Shown here: positions 33,427 through 42,945 of the stretch, one piece after another
Position numbering within the stretch: the first letter of the stretch is position 1
How the letters are laid out: every line of letters starts with the position of its first letter
Assembly (NCBI GenBank): GCA_016220085.1
Contig: JACRIN010000002.1
Location: 1-64,000, forward strand
DNA length: 64,000 nt
DNA from: Planctomycetota bacterium
GTDB lineage: Bacteria > Planctomycetota > UBA1135 > GCA-002686595
Direction of reading: 5' to 3'
Position numbers and translations under genes: made by a program
The notes under the pieces: model-generated
Told to the model about the DNA's origin: nothing
The model's input: only the letters and a program-made list of their open reading frames with translations
Databases searched by the model: none

Positions 33427-35673
33427 CTACGGTGCCAGCATCACGAACTGGGCGTCGGATGCGTTGACCGTGGGGGTCGCACCGACGAGGTCGCGATAGA
33501 GGAACTGCACGTTCCACGGCACGGCGGGGGCGACGGCGTGCGCTCCAGATCCGAACGGGTGCGACGTCAAGTCGATGGCGACGGAGACCATGCCGTTGGG
33601 GTCCGCGACCAAGGCCGGCGCGACGAACTGCGCGCTGCCGCCGACGCAGAGGGAGCCGACGCCGAAGGGCACGTGCTGCAACTGCGGACCATAGAGGAAC
33701 ACCCCCGGCCTTCCGGGCGGCAACCCTTGGACTCCGAACACCAGGTCGTTCTTGGTCAGGCTGGGACAACCGTCGATCGTGAAGCGAGCGCCCGAGGTTC
33801 CCGCGGAGTTCGGCGCGGGCGGAGCGCACGTGACGACGGTCGAACCGCAGGCGGGCGCCGGCTGGACGAGCGCCGCGCTGAAGTAGATGCCCGGCGCGAT
33901 CGAGCTCACGACGAAACCGCTAGGGAGCGTCGGTGGAAGGTTGATCCCCTGTGGGCCGTCACCCCAGAACACGAGCGCGCCATCGGACCGGCGCGCGACG
34001 CAGCGTTCCTCGCCGGCGACCGCGGTCACGTACGCCGTGCCCGACGGGAGCGGCGGCACGTTGCACTGGCCTTCGAAGTTGCGCCCCCAAGCGACCAGGG
34101 CTCCGTCGCTGCGTCGAGCGAGGCCATGCGCGTCGCCGAGCGAGAACTCGACGTACGTGACGCCGGCCGGTGGCGTCGGCACGTCGCACTGCCCCTGCCA
34201 GTTGTAGCCCCAAGCGACGACGACACCGTCGCTGCGACGGGCGACGTTGAAGCCGTAGCGCTCGACGCCGCCGGAACAGAGGTCCACGTACGTCACGCCC
34301 AGCGGAAGGGCGGGCACGTCGCACTGTCCGTGCGTGTTGTTGCCCCAGGCCAAGATCCGACCGTCGCTGCGGAGCGCGGTGCTGTGGTCTGCTCGCGCGG
34401 AAATGCGCGTGTAGGTGAGCCCGGGAGGCAGCGGCGGCACCGTGCACTGGCCGCTCGCGTTGTCACCCCACGCGAGCACCGTTCCATCGTCGAGCAGCGC
34501 GAGCGTGTTTTCTTCCGTCGGCGCGATGTCGACGAACGTCCTGCCGGGCTGGAGTTGCGGGATCTTGTCCTTGCCGCCGTAGTTGCTGCCTGCGGACACC
34601 GCCGTTCCGTCGCTCTTCAAGACGAAGATCGTCGTCGTCGTCCCCACGATGCGTTCGTAGTGAACGCCGCTCGGCGCAGGCGGGACGCCGCACTGGAAGC
34701 CCGAGTTGTCGCCCCACGCGACGGCACGCCCGTCGCTGAGACGCGCGGTCGAGTGGTGCGCGCCGGCAGCGATCTCGACGTAGGTGGTTCCGGACGGCAG
34801 GGGCGGCACATCGCATTGCCCCGAGTCGTTGCGACCGAACGCGACGATCGAGCCGTCGCTCCTCAACGCGAGCGTGTGGTCCTCGCCGGCAGCGATGTCG
34901 ACGTATTGCATTCCGCTGGGAAGCGCGGGTGGACTCGCTTGGGCCCACATGTCGTTTCCCCAACCGATGGCCGAACCGTCGCTGAGCCGTGCGACGGTAT
35001 GCCAGCCTCCTGCGCTCAGTTGCACGACGCTCGTTCCGGGCGGCAGCGGCGGAGCGTCGCATTGCCCCATCTGGTTTTGTCCCCAACCGACGATCGAACC
35101 GTCGCTGCGTCGCGCGACGCTGTGGCTCCCGAAGTAGTTTCCGCCCGCGGTCACCTCCACGTAGGTCACACCGCTCGGCAAGTGCGGTACCTTGCACTGC
35201 CCGTATCCGTTGCCGCCAAACGCGAGCACGACGCCGTCGTCGCGCAACGCGAGCGTGTGGAAGAGACCGGCGGCGATCTGCGTGTACACGCGCCCGGCGG
35301 GCAGCGGCGGAACGTCGCACTGGCCGTGGCTGTTCGTGCCCCACGAGATCGCTGAACCGTCGCTGCACAGCGCGACCAGGTGGTAGTACCCGCCGTCGAC
35401 GTCCACGTACGTGACTCCGGCCGGCAAGCTGGGCACGTCGCAGTTCTTCTGGAAGTTGGAGCCTTGGACCGACAGCGTGCCGTCCGGGCGTCGCCCCGCG
35501 GTGACGAAGTTCCCGGCACCGACGCCGGCGAAGGTCGTCTGGTTCCATTCCGTGTCGCAGCGGCATCCGCCCCAGACGATCACGCGGTCTTGAGCCCGCG
35601 CAAGACCGGCATGCCAAGCCACGACGAGCGCGACGAGGGCGAAAGACTTCGAACGAGCGAGAGTCGAGCGCAT
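33427..35673 (-). CDS. Secreted RCC1-repeat protein with planctomycete C-terminal domain
   Basis: A 748-residue exported protein. The start is fixed by GGAGGT six bases before ATG 35673, and a signal peptide follows (FALVALVVAWHAGLARA). About thirteen tandem repeats of some 41 residues follow the pattern W-G-x-N-x-x-G-Q-C-D-V-P-P-L-P-x-G ... A-x-R-S-D-G, as in RCC1/BNR propellers, each with a single Cys. The last 140 residues carry a variant of the shared C-terminal domain (FLYGPQLQHVPFGVGSLCVG ... WNVQFLYRD ... SDAQFVMLAP). Thirteen repeats would make nearly two seven-bladed propellers. The role is probably surface recognition; no enzyme motif is seen. Confidence 0.88.
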   Translation of the reverse strand: MRSTLARSKSFALVALVVAWHAGLARAQDRVIVWGGCRCDTEWNQTTFAGVGAGNFVTAGRRPDGTLSVQGSNFQKNCDVPSLPAGVTYVDVDGGYYHLVALCSDGSAISWGTNSHGQCDVPPLPAGRVYTQIAAGLFHTLALRDDGVVLAFGGNGYGQCKVPHLPSGVTYVEVTAGGNYFGSHSVARRSDGSIVGWGQNQMGQCDAPPLPPGTSVVQLSAGGWHTVARLSDGSAIGWGNDMWAQASPPALPSGMQYVDIAAGEDHTLALRSDGSIVAFGRNDSGQCDVPPLPSGTTYVEIAAGAHHSTARLSDGRAVAWGDNSGFQCGVPPAPSGVHYERIVGTTTTIFVLKSDGTAVSAGSNYGGKDKIPQLQPGRTFVDIAPTEENTLALLDDGTVLAWGDNASGQCTVPPLPPGLTYTRISARADHSTALRSDGRILAWGNNTHGQCDVPALPLGVTYVDLCSGGVERYGFNVARRSDGVVVAWGYNWQGQCDVPTPPAGVTYVEFSLGDAHGLARRSDGALVAWGRNFEGQCNVPPLPSGTAYVTAVAGEERCVARRSDGALVFWGDGPQGINLPPTLPSGFVVSSIAPGIYFSAALVQPAPACGSTVVTCAPPAPNSAGTSGARFTIDGCPSLTKNDLVFGVQGLPPGRPGVFLYGPQLQHVPFGVGSLCVGGSAQFVAPALVADPNGMVSVAIDLTSHPFGSGAHAVAPAVPWNVQFLYRDLVGATPTVNASDAQFVMLAP

Positions 35674-36254
35674 GCGAGCACCTCCGAAGCCGTCGGTCTC
35701 TTCGTCGCTCGCGCGGAAGCTGCGGTGTTCGACGGAGACGTGAGTCGGACTTCGCGGTCGAGCTTATCACGATCGCGGGATCGCGTATCCGGCGTGGTTC
35801 GTACCCACCACGGAAGCCCGGTTCGACTGCGCGCGAATCGTCGCCGGCTTCCTTCACGATCGAGATCGAGGCTCGCCGCCGCCTCGCCGTTCGGACATGC
35901 AGCCCGATGCCGACCGAGGCGCCAACGCCGAGGAGCTCGCGTCGGCCGCCGCGGTCGGCGCAGGCGAGCTGTCGAAGGGCGAACACGCGCTGGAGGAGCT
36001 GCGCCCGCGTGGCGCGCTGTGGCGAGCGCGCGCCGTGGGGCGTGAAAGCGTGGCCTCGAGAAAGCGTGTGGCTTCGAGCGCGGTGCGACGCGCTCGCGCC
36101 GCTGCGTCGCCGGCGCGAGGATCCCGCGGTCGGTGAGGCGACGAGCGCGCGGCCTTGGATCGAGTGCCACCACTCGCTCGACGAACGTCAGGTTCCGCCG
36201 AGCTCCCCAGGACGCGCCGAGCGTGGCAACATGCTCGCCGGAGCCTCGACGAGC
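35674..36254. other. Non-coding region between divergent secreted-protein genes
   Basis: About 580 bases. Open frames cross it but are Arg- and Ser-rich shadows. It contains the ribosome site of the RCC1-repeat gene (35680-35685, minus strand). No repeat, RNA gene or clear promoter was recognised. Confidence 0.6.
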
Positions 36255-37763
36255 ATGCCGCATCGAGCGCTGTCGGTCCTTTGCGTGCTCGCGCCGAGCC
36301 TCGCGCGCGCCGAGGTCCGTGTGCCGGCGATCTTCGGTTCGCACATGGTGCTCCAACGCGAGCTCGCCGTGCCGATCTGGGGCCGTGCCGCGCCCGGCGA
36401 AGCCGTCACCGTCGCGTGCGCGGGTGTCGAGCGCTCGACCCGCGCCGACGCGAGCGGCGCGTGGCGCGTCGAGCTGCCGCCGCTCGCCGCGGGGGGGCCG
36501 TACACGCTTTCGATCCGCGGTGCGAACGAGCTCGCGTTCGACGACGTCCTCGTCGGCGAGGTGTGGCTCGGTTCGGGCCAATCGAACATGCACATGCCGG
36601 TCTCGTCGTGCAGCGACTTCGCCGCGACGCGCGCGGCGGCCGAGCTGCCGCGCATGCGGATGTTCCGCGAGGACTCGTTGCCCGCTTCGGAGCCACAGTT
36701 CGACTGCGTCGGACGCTGGGTCGTCTGCTCGCCGGAGACCGTCGGCGAGTTCTCCGGCACGCTGTTCTTCTTCGGAAGCGAGCTCGCTCGCGACCTCGAC
36801 GCGCCGATCGGGCTCGTCGACTCGTCGCTCGGGGGCACGACGATCGATCGCTGGATCCGCGCGGATGCGCAGCTCTCTTCGGTCGAGCTCTGCGAGCACG
36901 CGAGCGAAGTCGACGCGGAGTACCGTCGCTTCGACATCGTCGGGTACCTCGCGTCGTACTGGCCGGAGTACGAGCGCTGGCTCGAAACGTGTCGAGCCGC
37001 TGCTCTCGCGGGCCGCGCGCCGCCCGAGAAGCCGCGCAACGGCGGCGAATACCTGATGCGCGTCGGCAGCGTCGGCCACCTCTTCAACTCGAAGATCGCT
37101 CCGATCGCGCCGTTCGCGCTGCGCGGCGTCGTCTGGTACCAAGGCGAGAACGACGTGATGCGCGCGAGCGCCTATCGAGCGTCCCTGGAGCTCTTGGTAC
37201 GCGAGTGGCGCGCTTGCTTCGGCCGAGACGAGCTGTGGTTCGCGTTCGTGCAGCTCCCGAATTTCGCCGAGGGTCGGTCGGACGCCGATTGGCCGCTCGT
37301 GCGGGAAGCGCAGCGGCGTGCGACGTGCGTGCCGCGCACGGGATTGGTCGCGACGATCGATCTCGGCGAGTCGAGCGACATCCACCCGCGCAACAAGCGC
37401 GAGGTCGGAGCTCGGCTCGCGCGCTGGGCCGCGCACGCGGTCCACGGCCGCGCCTCGGTCGCGTCCGGCCCGGAATTCGTCGGCTGGGCGCGCGAGGCGG
37501 ACGCGGCGGTGCTCAGCTTCGCGCACCGCGATGGCGGCCTGGTCGTCCGCGGCGACGGGTTGCGCGGCTTCGAGCTCCTCGATCACGCCGGAGCGTGGCA
37601 CCCAGCGGATGCGCGGGTCGATAGCGAGCGCGTCGTCGTCCGCAGCGCCGACGTCGCCGAGCCGCGAGGCGTGCGGTACGCGTGGGCCGCGGATCCGCCG
37701 GTGACGTTGTTCGGCTCGACGGGCTTGCCCGCGGTGCCGTTCACCAGCGTCGAGCTCGATTGA
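36255..37763 (+). CDS. Sialate O-acetylesterase family (SGNH) secreted esterase
   Basis: A 502-residue exported esterase that in its family removes acetyl groups from sialic acid or plant/algal polysaccharides. ATG 36255 gives a signal peptide (MPHRALSVLCVLAPSLARA); ATG 36231 is in frame and possible. An N-terminal beta-sandwich (IFGSHMVLQRELAVPIWGRA) is followed by the SGNH core: nucleophile Ser110 in LGSGQSNMHMPV, oxyanion Gly in VDSSLGGTTIDRWI, RGVVWYQGEND with Asn, and the Asp375/His377 pair of SDIHPRNKREVG. The length is standard. Context with other secreted hydrolases fits polysaccharide use. Confidence 0.93.
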   Translation: MPHRALSVLCVLAPSLARAEVRVPAIFGSHMVLQRELAVPIWGRAAPGEAVTVACAGVERSTRADASGAWRVELPPLAAGGPYTLSIRGANELAFDDVLVGEVWLGSGQSNMHMPVSSCSDFAATRAAAELPRMRMFREDSLPASEPQFDCVGRWVVCSPETVGEFSGTLFFFGSELARDLDAPIGLVDSSLGGTTIDRWIRADAQLSSVELCEHASEVDAEYRRFDIVGYLASYWPEYERWLETCRAAALAGRAPPEKPRNGGEYLMRVGSVGHLFNSKIAPIAPFALRGVVWYQGENDVMRASAYRASLELLVREWRACFGRDELWFAFVQLPNFAEGRSDADWPLVREAQRRATCVPRTGLVATIDLGESSDIHPRNKREVGARLARWAAHAVHGRASVASGPEFVGWAREADAAVLSFAHRDGGLVVRGDGLRGFELLDHAGAWHPADARVDSERVVVRSADVAEPRGVRYAWAADPPVTLFGSTGLPAVPFTSVELD

Positions 37764-37936
37764 CCTTCGCGCGCGAGTCTCCGCGGCGGCGCGGGAACTC
37801 GAGCGGAACGTGAGCGAACGCGGGCGTCGAAACGCAGGAGCTCGGCCCGCGGCGGCGAGAGATGTCGCGATTCTTGTCCCAACGCGCGGCGCCTCGCCAC
37901 TTGGTCAGCACGGCCAGGAATCTCTCCGTCCTCTCC

Positions 37937-37942
37937 AAGGAG
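37937..37942 (+). promoter_or_regulatory. Strong ribosome binding site
   Basis: AAGGAG six bases before ATG 37949. The same AAGGAG-N6-ATG arrangement precedes the porin gene (54443) and the Hsp20 gene (60188), which suggests efficient translation of these products. Confidence 0.8.
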
Positions 37943-37948
37943 TCGTCC

Positions 37949-39712
37949 ATGCGCAAACAAACCTCGACCATGCGCGTTCATCGCGCGCTCTCTCTCGCCG
38001 CCGTCGCTGCGACGTGCGGTGCCGCCCAGGCCCAAACGGTGTTCTCGATCGAGTACCGCGGTCCCACGATCGCGGTGCCCGACAGTTGCACCTTCACTCC
38101 GATCACCGAAGGCGATCTCCTGTCGCCGGCGACGCCGGGCGGCGTTCCGGCGCTCGGACCGTTGCCGCCGCCGTGCATCTTCATCACCGCCGGCCCCGGC
38201 GGGCTCGGGCTGCCGACGTGGGCCGCGTGCGTCGGTCACCCTCCCGGCATGCCGTGCGGCGTCGAAGTCGACGCGGTTTCGTTCGGCACCGACGGTCCGC
38301 TGCTCGCGGCGATGCCGCCGGGCCGCGTCGCGTTCTCCGTCGACCGGTTCGCGGTGGGCATCGCCGGCGTCCCGAAGCCGCCCGCGGTCTGGACCGAAGG
38401 ACCGCCGATCTCCGAGGCCGCCGGCGACGTGTTCGTCGACCTCGGCCTGCCCGCCGGTCCGATTCCGCCGGCGGCGCTCGGCATCGGCCACACCGGCATC
38501 ATCGACGGCAACGGCATGGCGTTCCCGAGCCCGTTCGCGTACCCCGGCGTCGGCATCGTCGAGCCTCTGCCTCCCGGTTGCTTGCTGCCCGATCCGGGCG
38601 ACAACCTGGACGCGATCGACGTCGACGGACCGCTCGGTTCCGCGATCGTCTTCTTCTCGCTCGACGCTGCGTTCGTCGATCCTCTGTGCGGCATGCCGTA
38701 CAGCGGCTCGGCGGCGGCGAACGGGCTCCTGCCGGGCATGATCGTCGCCAAACCCGGCGGCGGCGCGGCGGTGATCTACGCGGCCCCGCCGATGCTCGGC
38801 CTCGACCTGGTCGGCGGCCCGGGCAGCGACGACCTCGACGCGCTCGCCCTCTTCGAGAACGGTATCGGCGGTTTCCAGCCGTCGCCCGGCCCGTACATGG
38901 GTTGGGGCGGAGCGACCGACATGCTGCTCTTCTCCGTGCGCCGCGGTTCGGCGGTCATCGGCATGCCGGACTCGATCTTCGGCGTGCCGATCGAGCCGGG
39001 CGACATCCTGATCCCGCCGGTCGCGGGCGGCGTCTCGCCGTTCCCGGGCATCCTCTATTCGGCGGAGAGCATCGGTCTCGCGACCGCGCGTTCGTTCGCG
39101 ATGCCGTTCGGTGACGAGCTCGACGCGCTCGACATCATTCGCGTGCCTCGTTTCGACTGCAATCAAAACGGCATCGAGGACGCCGTCGACATCGCGATGG
39201 GCGCGAGCGACTGCAACCTGAACGGCATTCCCGACAAGTGCGAGTTCTCGGGCGTGACGAGCTACTGCACCGGCAAGGTCAACAGCAATGGCTGCGTGCC
39301 GTCGATCGGCTTCGCCGGTCCGGACATCGTCAGCGTCTCGTGCGCCGCCTCCGGCGCGGTCGCGAACATCACGGTCACCAATCTGTCGCCGCGGCCGGGC
39401 GCGCCGTCGCACATCGGCCAGCTCTTCTACAGCACCACCGGACCGTCGGCGATCCCGTTCCTCGGCGGCACGCTGTGCGTCAAGGGTCCGATCAAGCGGA
39501 TCCCGCCGCTGGTCAGCACCGGCGGCACGATCGGCTCGACGACCTTGTGCGATTCCTCGGTCACTCAGGACTTCAACGCGCGCATCGCGTCGGGCGTCGA
39601 CCCGGCGTTGATCGCGGGCGCGACGGTCTGGTGCCAAGGCTGGGCGCGTGACACGGCACCGTTGCTCGGAGTCCAACTCTCCGACGCGTTGACGTTCACG
39701 ATCGCTCCGTAG
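37949..39712 (+). CDS. Secreted protein with calcium-type motifs and planctomycete C-terminal domain
   Basis: A 587-residue exported protein. The signal peptide ends AAQA-QTV at about residue 29. Residues 30-405 are Gly/Pro-rich beta structure of unknown type, with repeated DDLDALALF- and DELDALDII-like segments. Near 405-435 two motifs DCNQNGIEDAVDIAMG and DCNLNGIPDKCE are seen, the dockerin/EF-hand-like calcium motif pair common in planctomycetes. From residue 439 (YCTGKVNSNGC) it has the same C-terminal domain as the protein at 709-2355. It probably sits at the surface and may bind calcium; function is unknown. Confidence 0.88.
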   Translation: MRKQTSTMRVHRALSLAAVAATCGAAQAQTVFSIEYRGPTIAVPDSCTFTPITEGDLLSPATPGGVPALGPLPPPCIFITAGPGGLGLPTWAACVGHPPGMPCGVEVDAVSFGTDGPLLAAMPPGRVAFSVDRFAVGIAGVPKPPAVWTEGPPISEAAGDVFVDLGLPAGPIPPAALGIGHTGIIDGNGMAFPSPFAYPGVGIVEPLPPGCLLPDPGDNLDAIDVDGPLGSAIVFFSLDAAFVDPLCGMPYSGSAAANGLLPGMIVAKPGGGAAVIYAAPPMLGLDLVGGPGSDDLDALALFENGIGGFQPSPGPYMGWGGATDMLLFSVRRGSAVIGMPDSIFGVPIEPGDILIPPVAGGVSPFPGILYSAESIGLATARSFAMPFGDELDALDIIRVPRFDCNQNGIEDAVDIAMGASDCNLNGIPDKCEFSGVTSYCTGKVNSNGCVPSIGFAGPDIVSVSCAASGAVANITVTNLSPRPGAPSHIGQLFYSTTGPSAIPFLGGTLCVKGPIKRIPPLVSTGGTIGSTTLCDSSVTQDFNARIASGVDPALIAGATVWCQGWARDTAPLLGVQLSDALTFTIAP

Positions 39713-39724
39713 AGATCGGTGGAG

Positions 39725-39744
39725 CCGTCGACTTCGTTCGACGG
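39725..39744. terminator. Short hairpin after the secreted-protein gene
   Basis: CCGTCGA and TCGACGG, 7 bp, with the loop CTTCGT, 13 bases after the stop at 39712. No T-tract follows. Probable transcription stop. Confidence 0.5.
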
Positions 39745-39866
39745 ACCTCGCCGAGCAAGACGGGTGCGGCCGGTCGCTCTTGGGGGCGGCCGGCTGCTTG
39801 CTCATCGGAGGACGGAAGGTCGCGACGCATGGTGGCGTAGCTCGGCGGTTGAGCTAACTTCGCGGC

Positions 39867-41180
39867 ATGCCGCTTCCGAGATTCCTGCGCGAGTGGCCGT
39901 GGCTCGCCCTCCTCCTCACCGCGTGCGCCGCGCCGATGCCGAAGAGCGACGTCGCGGATTGGCTGGAGCACCACGGCGTTCCGACGGACTTCGACGACGG
40001 GGATTTCGAGGCGTTCGACAAGCTGTTCGATCGCGTGCGCGTCGTCGGGCTCGGCGAGGCGACGCACGGCCAGCACGAGTCGTTCGAGTTGAAGCGCGAG
40101 CTGACGCTGCACCTGATCGAGGAACACGGCTTCCGTTGGGTCGCGTTCGAAGCGAGCTCGACGCGCGCGCGCGCGACCGAGGAGTTCGTCCAGGGCCGGA
40201 GCGACGACCTCGCGGCGGCGATGAAGGGCCTCGGCATGCTGATCTGGGACGTCGAGGAGAACGCGAAGCTGCTGCGCGACCTGCGCGCGTGGAATCGCGG
40301 CGCGAAGGCATCCGAGCGCGTGCATTTCGTCGGCATCGACGTGCAGGATCCGCCGGCGGCGGCGCGGCGGATCGCCGAGCTCTTGCCGGCGCATCCGGAG
40401 CTCGGCGCGCGCGCGATCGAGCTCGCGGAGCAGCTCGAGCCCGCGGTCTCGAAGCTCTGGTCGGGCGAGCTCGAGGACTACGAGCGCGTCGCCGCGGCGA
40501 CGCAGGCTTGGACCGACGAACTCGCGGCGGTGCGCGCTTCGACGCCCGCGCCAGAAGTCGAGCTCGAACTGCGCGCGACCGAGCTGCGTCTTGGCTTCGA
40601 GATGTTCCGCTCGCAGGGCGGACGCGATCGCGCGATGGCGGAGATGTTGCTCGCCGCGCTCGCGCGCGCCGGACCCGACGCGCGCGCCGTGGTCTGGGCG
40701 CACAACGGGCACGTGATGCGCTCGCCGCTTCGGTATCTCGAGAGCGACGAGCTCGCGATGGGCGGGCACCTCGGTGCCGCGCTCGACGACGACTACTACG
40801 CGTTCGGCTTCCTGTTCGGCTCGGGCGGGTTCCAGGCGAACGATCGCGACGCCGCGGGCGCGTGGGGATTCAGGCGGTACGAGCTCGGGCCGCCTCCGCC
40901 GGGCTCGCTCGAGGCGCCGTTCGTCGAAGCCGATCGCGGCGACTTCCTCGTCGACCTGCGCATCGCGCCGAGCAACGGTCCGATCGGCGAATGGTTCGGC
41001 GCGGGCCACGGTCAGCGTTGGTTCGGCGGCTACAACGTCGCGCCCGACTATGCGGAGCAAGCGAAGGAGGCTTCGCGCTTGCCGCCGACGTTTCCGCGCG
41101 CCGACTTCGACGGACTCGTGTTCCTCGCACGGACGACGGCGGCGCTTCCGCGCGATCCGACTCGCATCCTGACGCCGTGA
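39867..41180 (+). CDS. Erythromycin-esterase-like lipoprotein
   Basis: A 437-residue protein of the EreA/ChaN-like fold family. The N-terminus has a lipobox (LLLTACAAP; Cys20), so it is lipid-anchored. Family motifs: VVGLGEATHGQHESFELKRE (His and Glu of the active site), RWVAFEASSTRARA, and VVWAHNGHVMRS with the later His residues. Known members hydrolyse the macrolide lactone, but many distant homologues do not, and here the envelope location and lack of neighbouring resistance genes make antibiotic resistance unproven. It is followed 28 bases later by a secreted protein of unknown function, possibly in one transcript. Confidence 0.85.
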   Translation: MPLPRFLREWPWLALLLTACAAPMPKSDVADWLEHHGVPTDFDDGDFEAFDKLFDRVRVVGLGEATHGQHESFELKRELTLHLIEEHGFRWVAFEASSTRARATEEFVQGRSDDLAAAMKGLGMLIWDVEENAKLLRDLRAWNRGAKASERVHFVGIDVQDPPAAARRIAELLPAHPELGARAIELAEQLEPAVSKLWSGELEDYERVAAATQAWTDELAAVRASTPAPEVELELRATELRLGFEMFRSQGGRDRAMAEMLLAALARAGPDARAVVWAHNGHVMRSPLRYLESDELAMGGHLGAALDDDYYAFGFLFGSGGFQANDRDAAGAWGFRRYELGPPPPGSLEAPFVEADRGDFLVDLRIAPSNGPIGEWFGAGHGQRWFGGYNVAPDYAEQAKEASRLPPTFPRADFDGLVFLARTTAALPRDPTRILTP

Positions 41181-41208
41181 CGCGCAACGGATCCCGGAGC
41201 TCTCGCGC

Positions 41209-42498
41209 ATGAACTCGCTCGTCGCGCTGCTCGTCGCTTTCGTGCCCCAAGCGGCCTCGATCGGTGCCGAGCGCCACCACGCGGTCGACGTCGTCGCCGC
41301 CGGCGGACAGTTCTCGGCGCGCGTGCGCAAGGCGGAGGGGCAAGAGCAAGTCGACGACGTGCTCGCGCGTTGGCTCTTGACGGTCGAGATGCTCGATCAC
41401 GACGGGACGCGCACCGCGCTCTGGTCGAACCTCGTCCGCCATCGGCCGGGCGAGCGCAGCCACTTCGTCGCCGACGACGGCTTCTCGTTCGTCGAGGTCG
41501 ATCCGAGCTGCGAGACCGAGCGCGAACTCGTTCGAATCTGGCGCGTCGACGGCGAGGAGCGCGCGCTCGACGCGTCCCAACTCGGGCTCGACCGCTGCAC
41601 CGGGCCGTGGCTCGCGAACGCGGCGATCGAGTGGATCGAGACACCGGTTGGTCCGGCGCCGCAGCTCCTGCTCTGGCTCGCCGCGGGAGGTCTGCGCCGC
41701 GTCGACCTCGCGAGCGGCCTGGTCGCGTCGACGCGCGAGTGGGCGAGCGAGGTGACCGCTGGTCCGCTGGTCGATCCGGAGTTCATCGCGGCCGCGCAGG
41801 CGTCGTACGTGAAGAGCGCGAGCGCTCCCGAGCGCGTGCACTGGGGCGAGCCGCTCGAGCTGGTCGTCCAAGGCGCGCATCCGACACCGAATCAGCAGTT
41901 CGCTGGGTTCTCGGTCGAGCTCGGCGGCACGTTCCGCGACGCGGCCACCGGCGGCGACGCTACCACTGGCGGTGACGCTGTCGCGGGGGGCGAGCGCACC
42001 AGCGTCCTGGTCACGCCGCTCTCGTTGCCGCCGCCGAACGATCGGCCGCAGGCGCAGGTGCTCGTGGACTTCCGGCACACCGCGACGATCGTCGGCCTCG
42101 CGCCCGGCCGCTACAGCGTGCGCGTCATCGGCCGCGGCGACCGGCCGATCGAGCCGCTCGCCGTCGAGATCACGCACGCGCGTCCGTGGGTCGAGCTCGG
42201 CTTCCAGGGCGGTCGGACGGTGCGTCTCCACGCGACCGGCGTCGTCGTCGACGCGGGGGGCCTGCGAGGAGTCGCGCCGCGGATCCGCGTGCTCGACGCC
42301 GACGAGCGAGCGCGGCTCGAGAGCGCGTTCCGCGGTCTGCCGAAGCGTTCGAGCGGCGCGACCGCGTCGTCGGAGTACCGCTTGAGCTGGACGGTCGACG
42401 GAAAGCACCTCGACGCGCGCTTCGGCGGCGGTTCGCTCGACGCGGCATTGCTCGCGTTCGTGCAGGTGCTCGGCGGCGCGAATTCGGAGCGCAAGTAG
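41209..42498 (+). CDS. Secreted protein of unknown function
   Basis: A 429-residue protein. The signal peptide is short (MNSLVALLVAFVPQAAS). No family is recognised. It is beta-rich with LVVQGAHPTPNQQFAGFSVE and a small 5-residue repeat (TGGDATTGGDAVAGG) near residue 245. A mid-region pattern, VGLAPGRYSVRVIGRGDRPI, resembles an Ig-like strand pair. It probably follows the esterase-like lipoprotein in the same transcript. Confidence 0.75.
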   Translation: MNSLVALLVAFVPQAASIGAERHHAVDVVAAGGQFSARVRKAEGQEQVDDVLARWLLTVEMLDHDGTRTALWSNLVRHRPGERSHFVADDGFSFVEVDPSCETERELVRIWRVDGEERALDASQLGLDRCTGPWLANAAIEWIETPVGPAPQLLLWLAAGGLRRVDLASGLVASTREWASEVTAGPLVDPEFIAAAQASYVKSASAPERVHWGEPLELVVQGAHPTPNQQFAGFSVELGGTFRDAATGGDATTGGDAVAGGERTSVLVTPLSLPPPNDRPQAQVLVDFRHTATIVGLAPGRYSVRVIGRGDRPIEPLAVEITHARPWVELGFQGGRTVRLHATGVVVDAGGLRGVAPRIRVLDADERARLESAFRGLPKRSSGATASSEYRLSWTVDGKHLDARFGGGSLDAALLAFVQVLGGANSERK

Positions 42499-42945
42499 CG
42501 CGTCGCGTTCGCCGGAGACACTGCCTCTCACCGCTGTGTCGAAGACGCGCGCGGACGTGCGACCGCCGATCGATTCGGTCGCGAGCGTGCGACCTAGGGC
42601 GCAAGCGACGCGTCGAATTCACCGCCGGCGCCGATCGAGCTTCCGCGTCACCGTCGGAATCCGGGTTCCAGAAGCGGATTCGCACCGAATCGGTGGTTCC
42701 GAGTATCCGAGCGAACGAAGACCCCGAGCGATCCCCCCGCGCACGCGCCACGCGGTGTGCGTGAGCGAGCGCGCTCGATCGGTGTCTCGTCTTCGCGCTC
42801 GGTGCGTCCGCACGCGCGGTCCGACCGAGGCGCGCAACGCGAGCGAGCGACATCGTGCGGGTCGCGGATGATCGTTCGCGGCGGAGCCGGCGTGCTCACG
42901 ACGCTCGCGGCCGTGCAACGAGTTCCCGTTCGGAAGAGATCGACC
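42499..42945. other. Non-coding gap before an outer-membrane protein gene
   Basis: About 450 bases with no protein-like frame on either strand, no repeat and no RNA gene seen. It presumably carries the promoter for the gene at 42946. Confidence 0.6.

Noticed and set aside
39867..41180. Calling the erythromycin-esterase-like gene an antibiotic resistance gene
   Set aside because: Distant family membership, a lipoprotein signal and no resistance context; activity on macrolides cannot be inferred.
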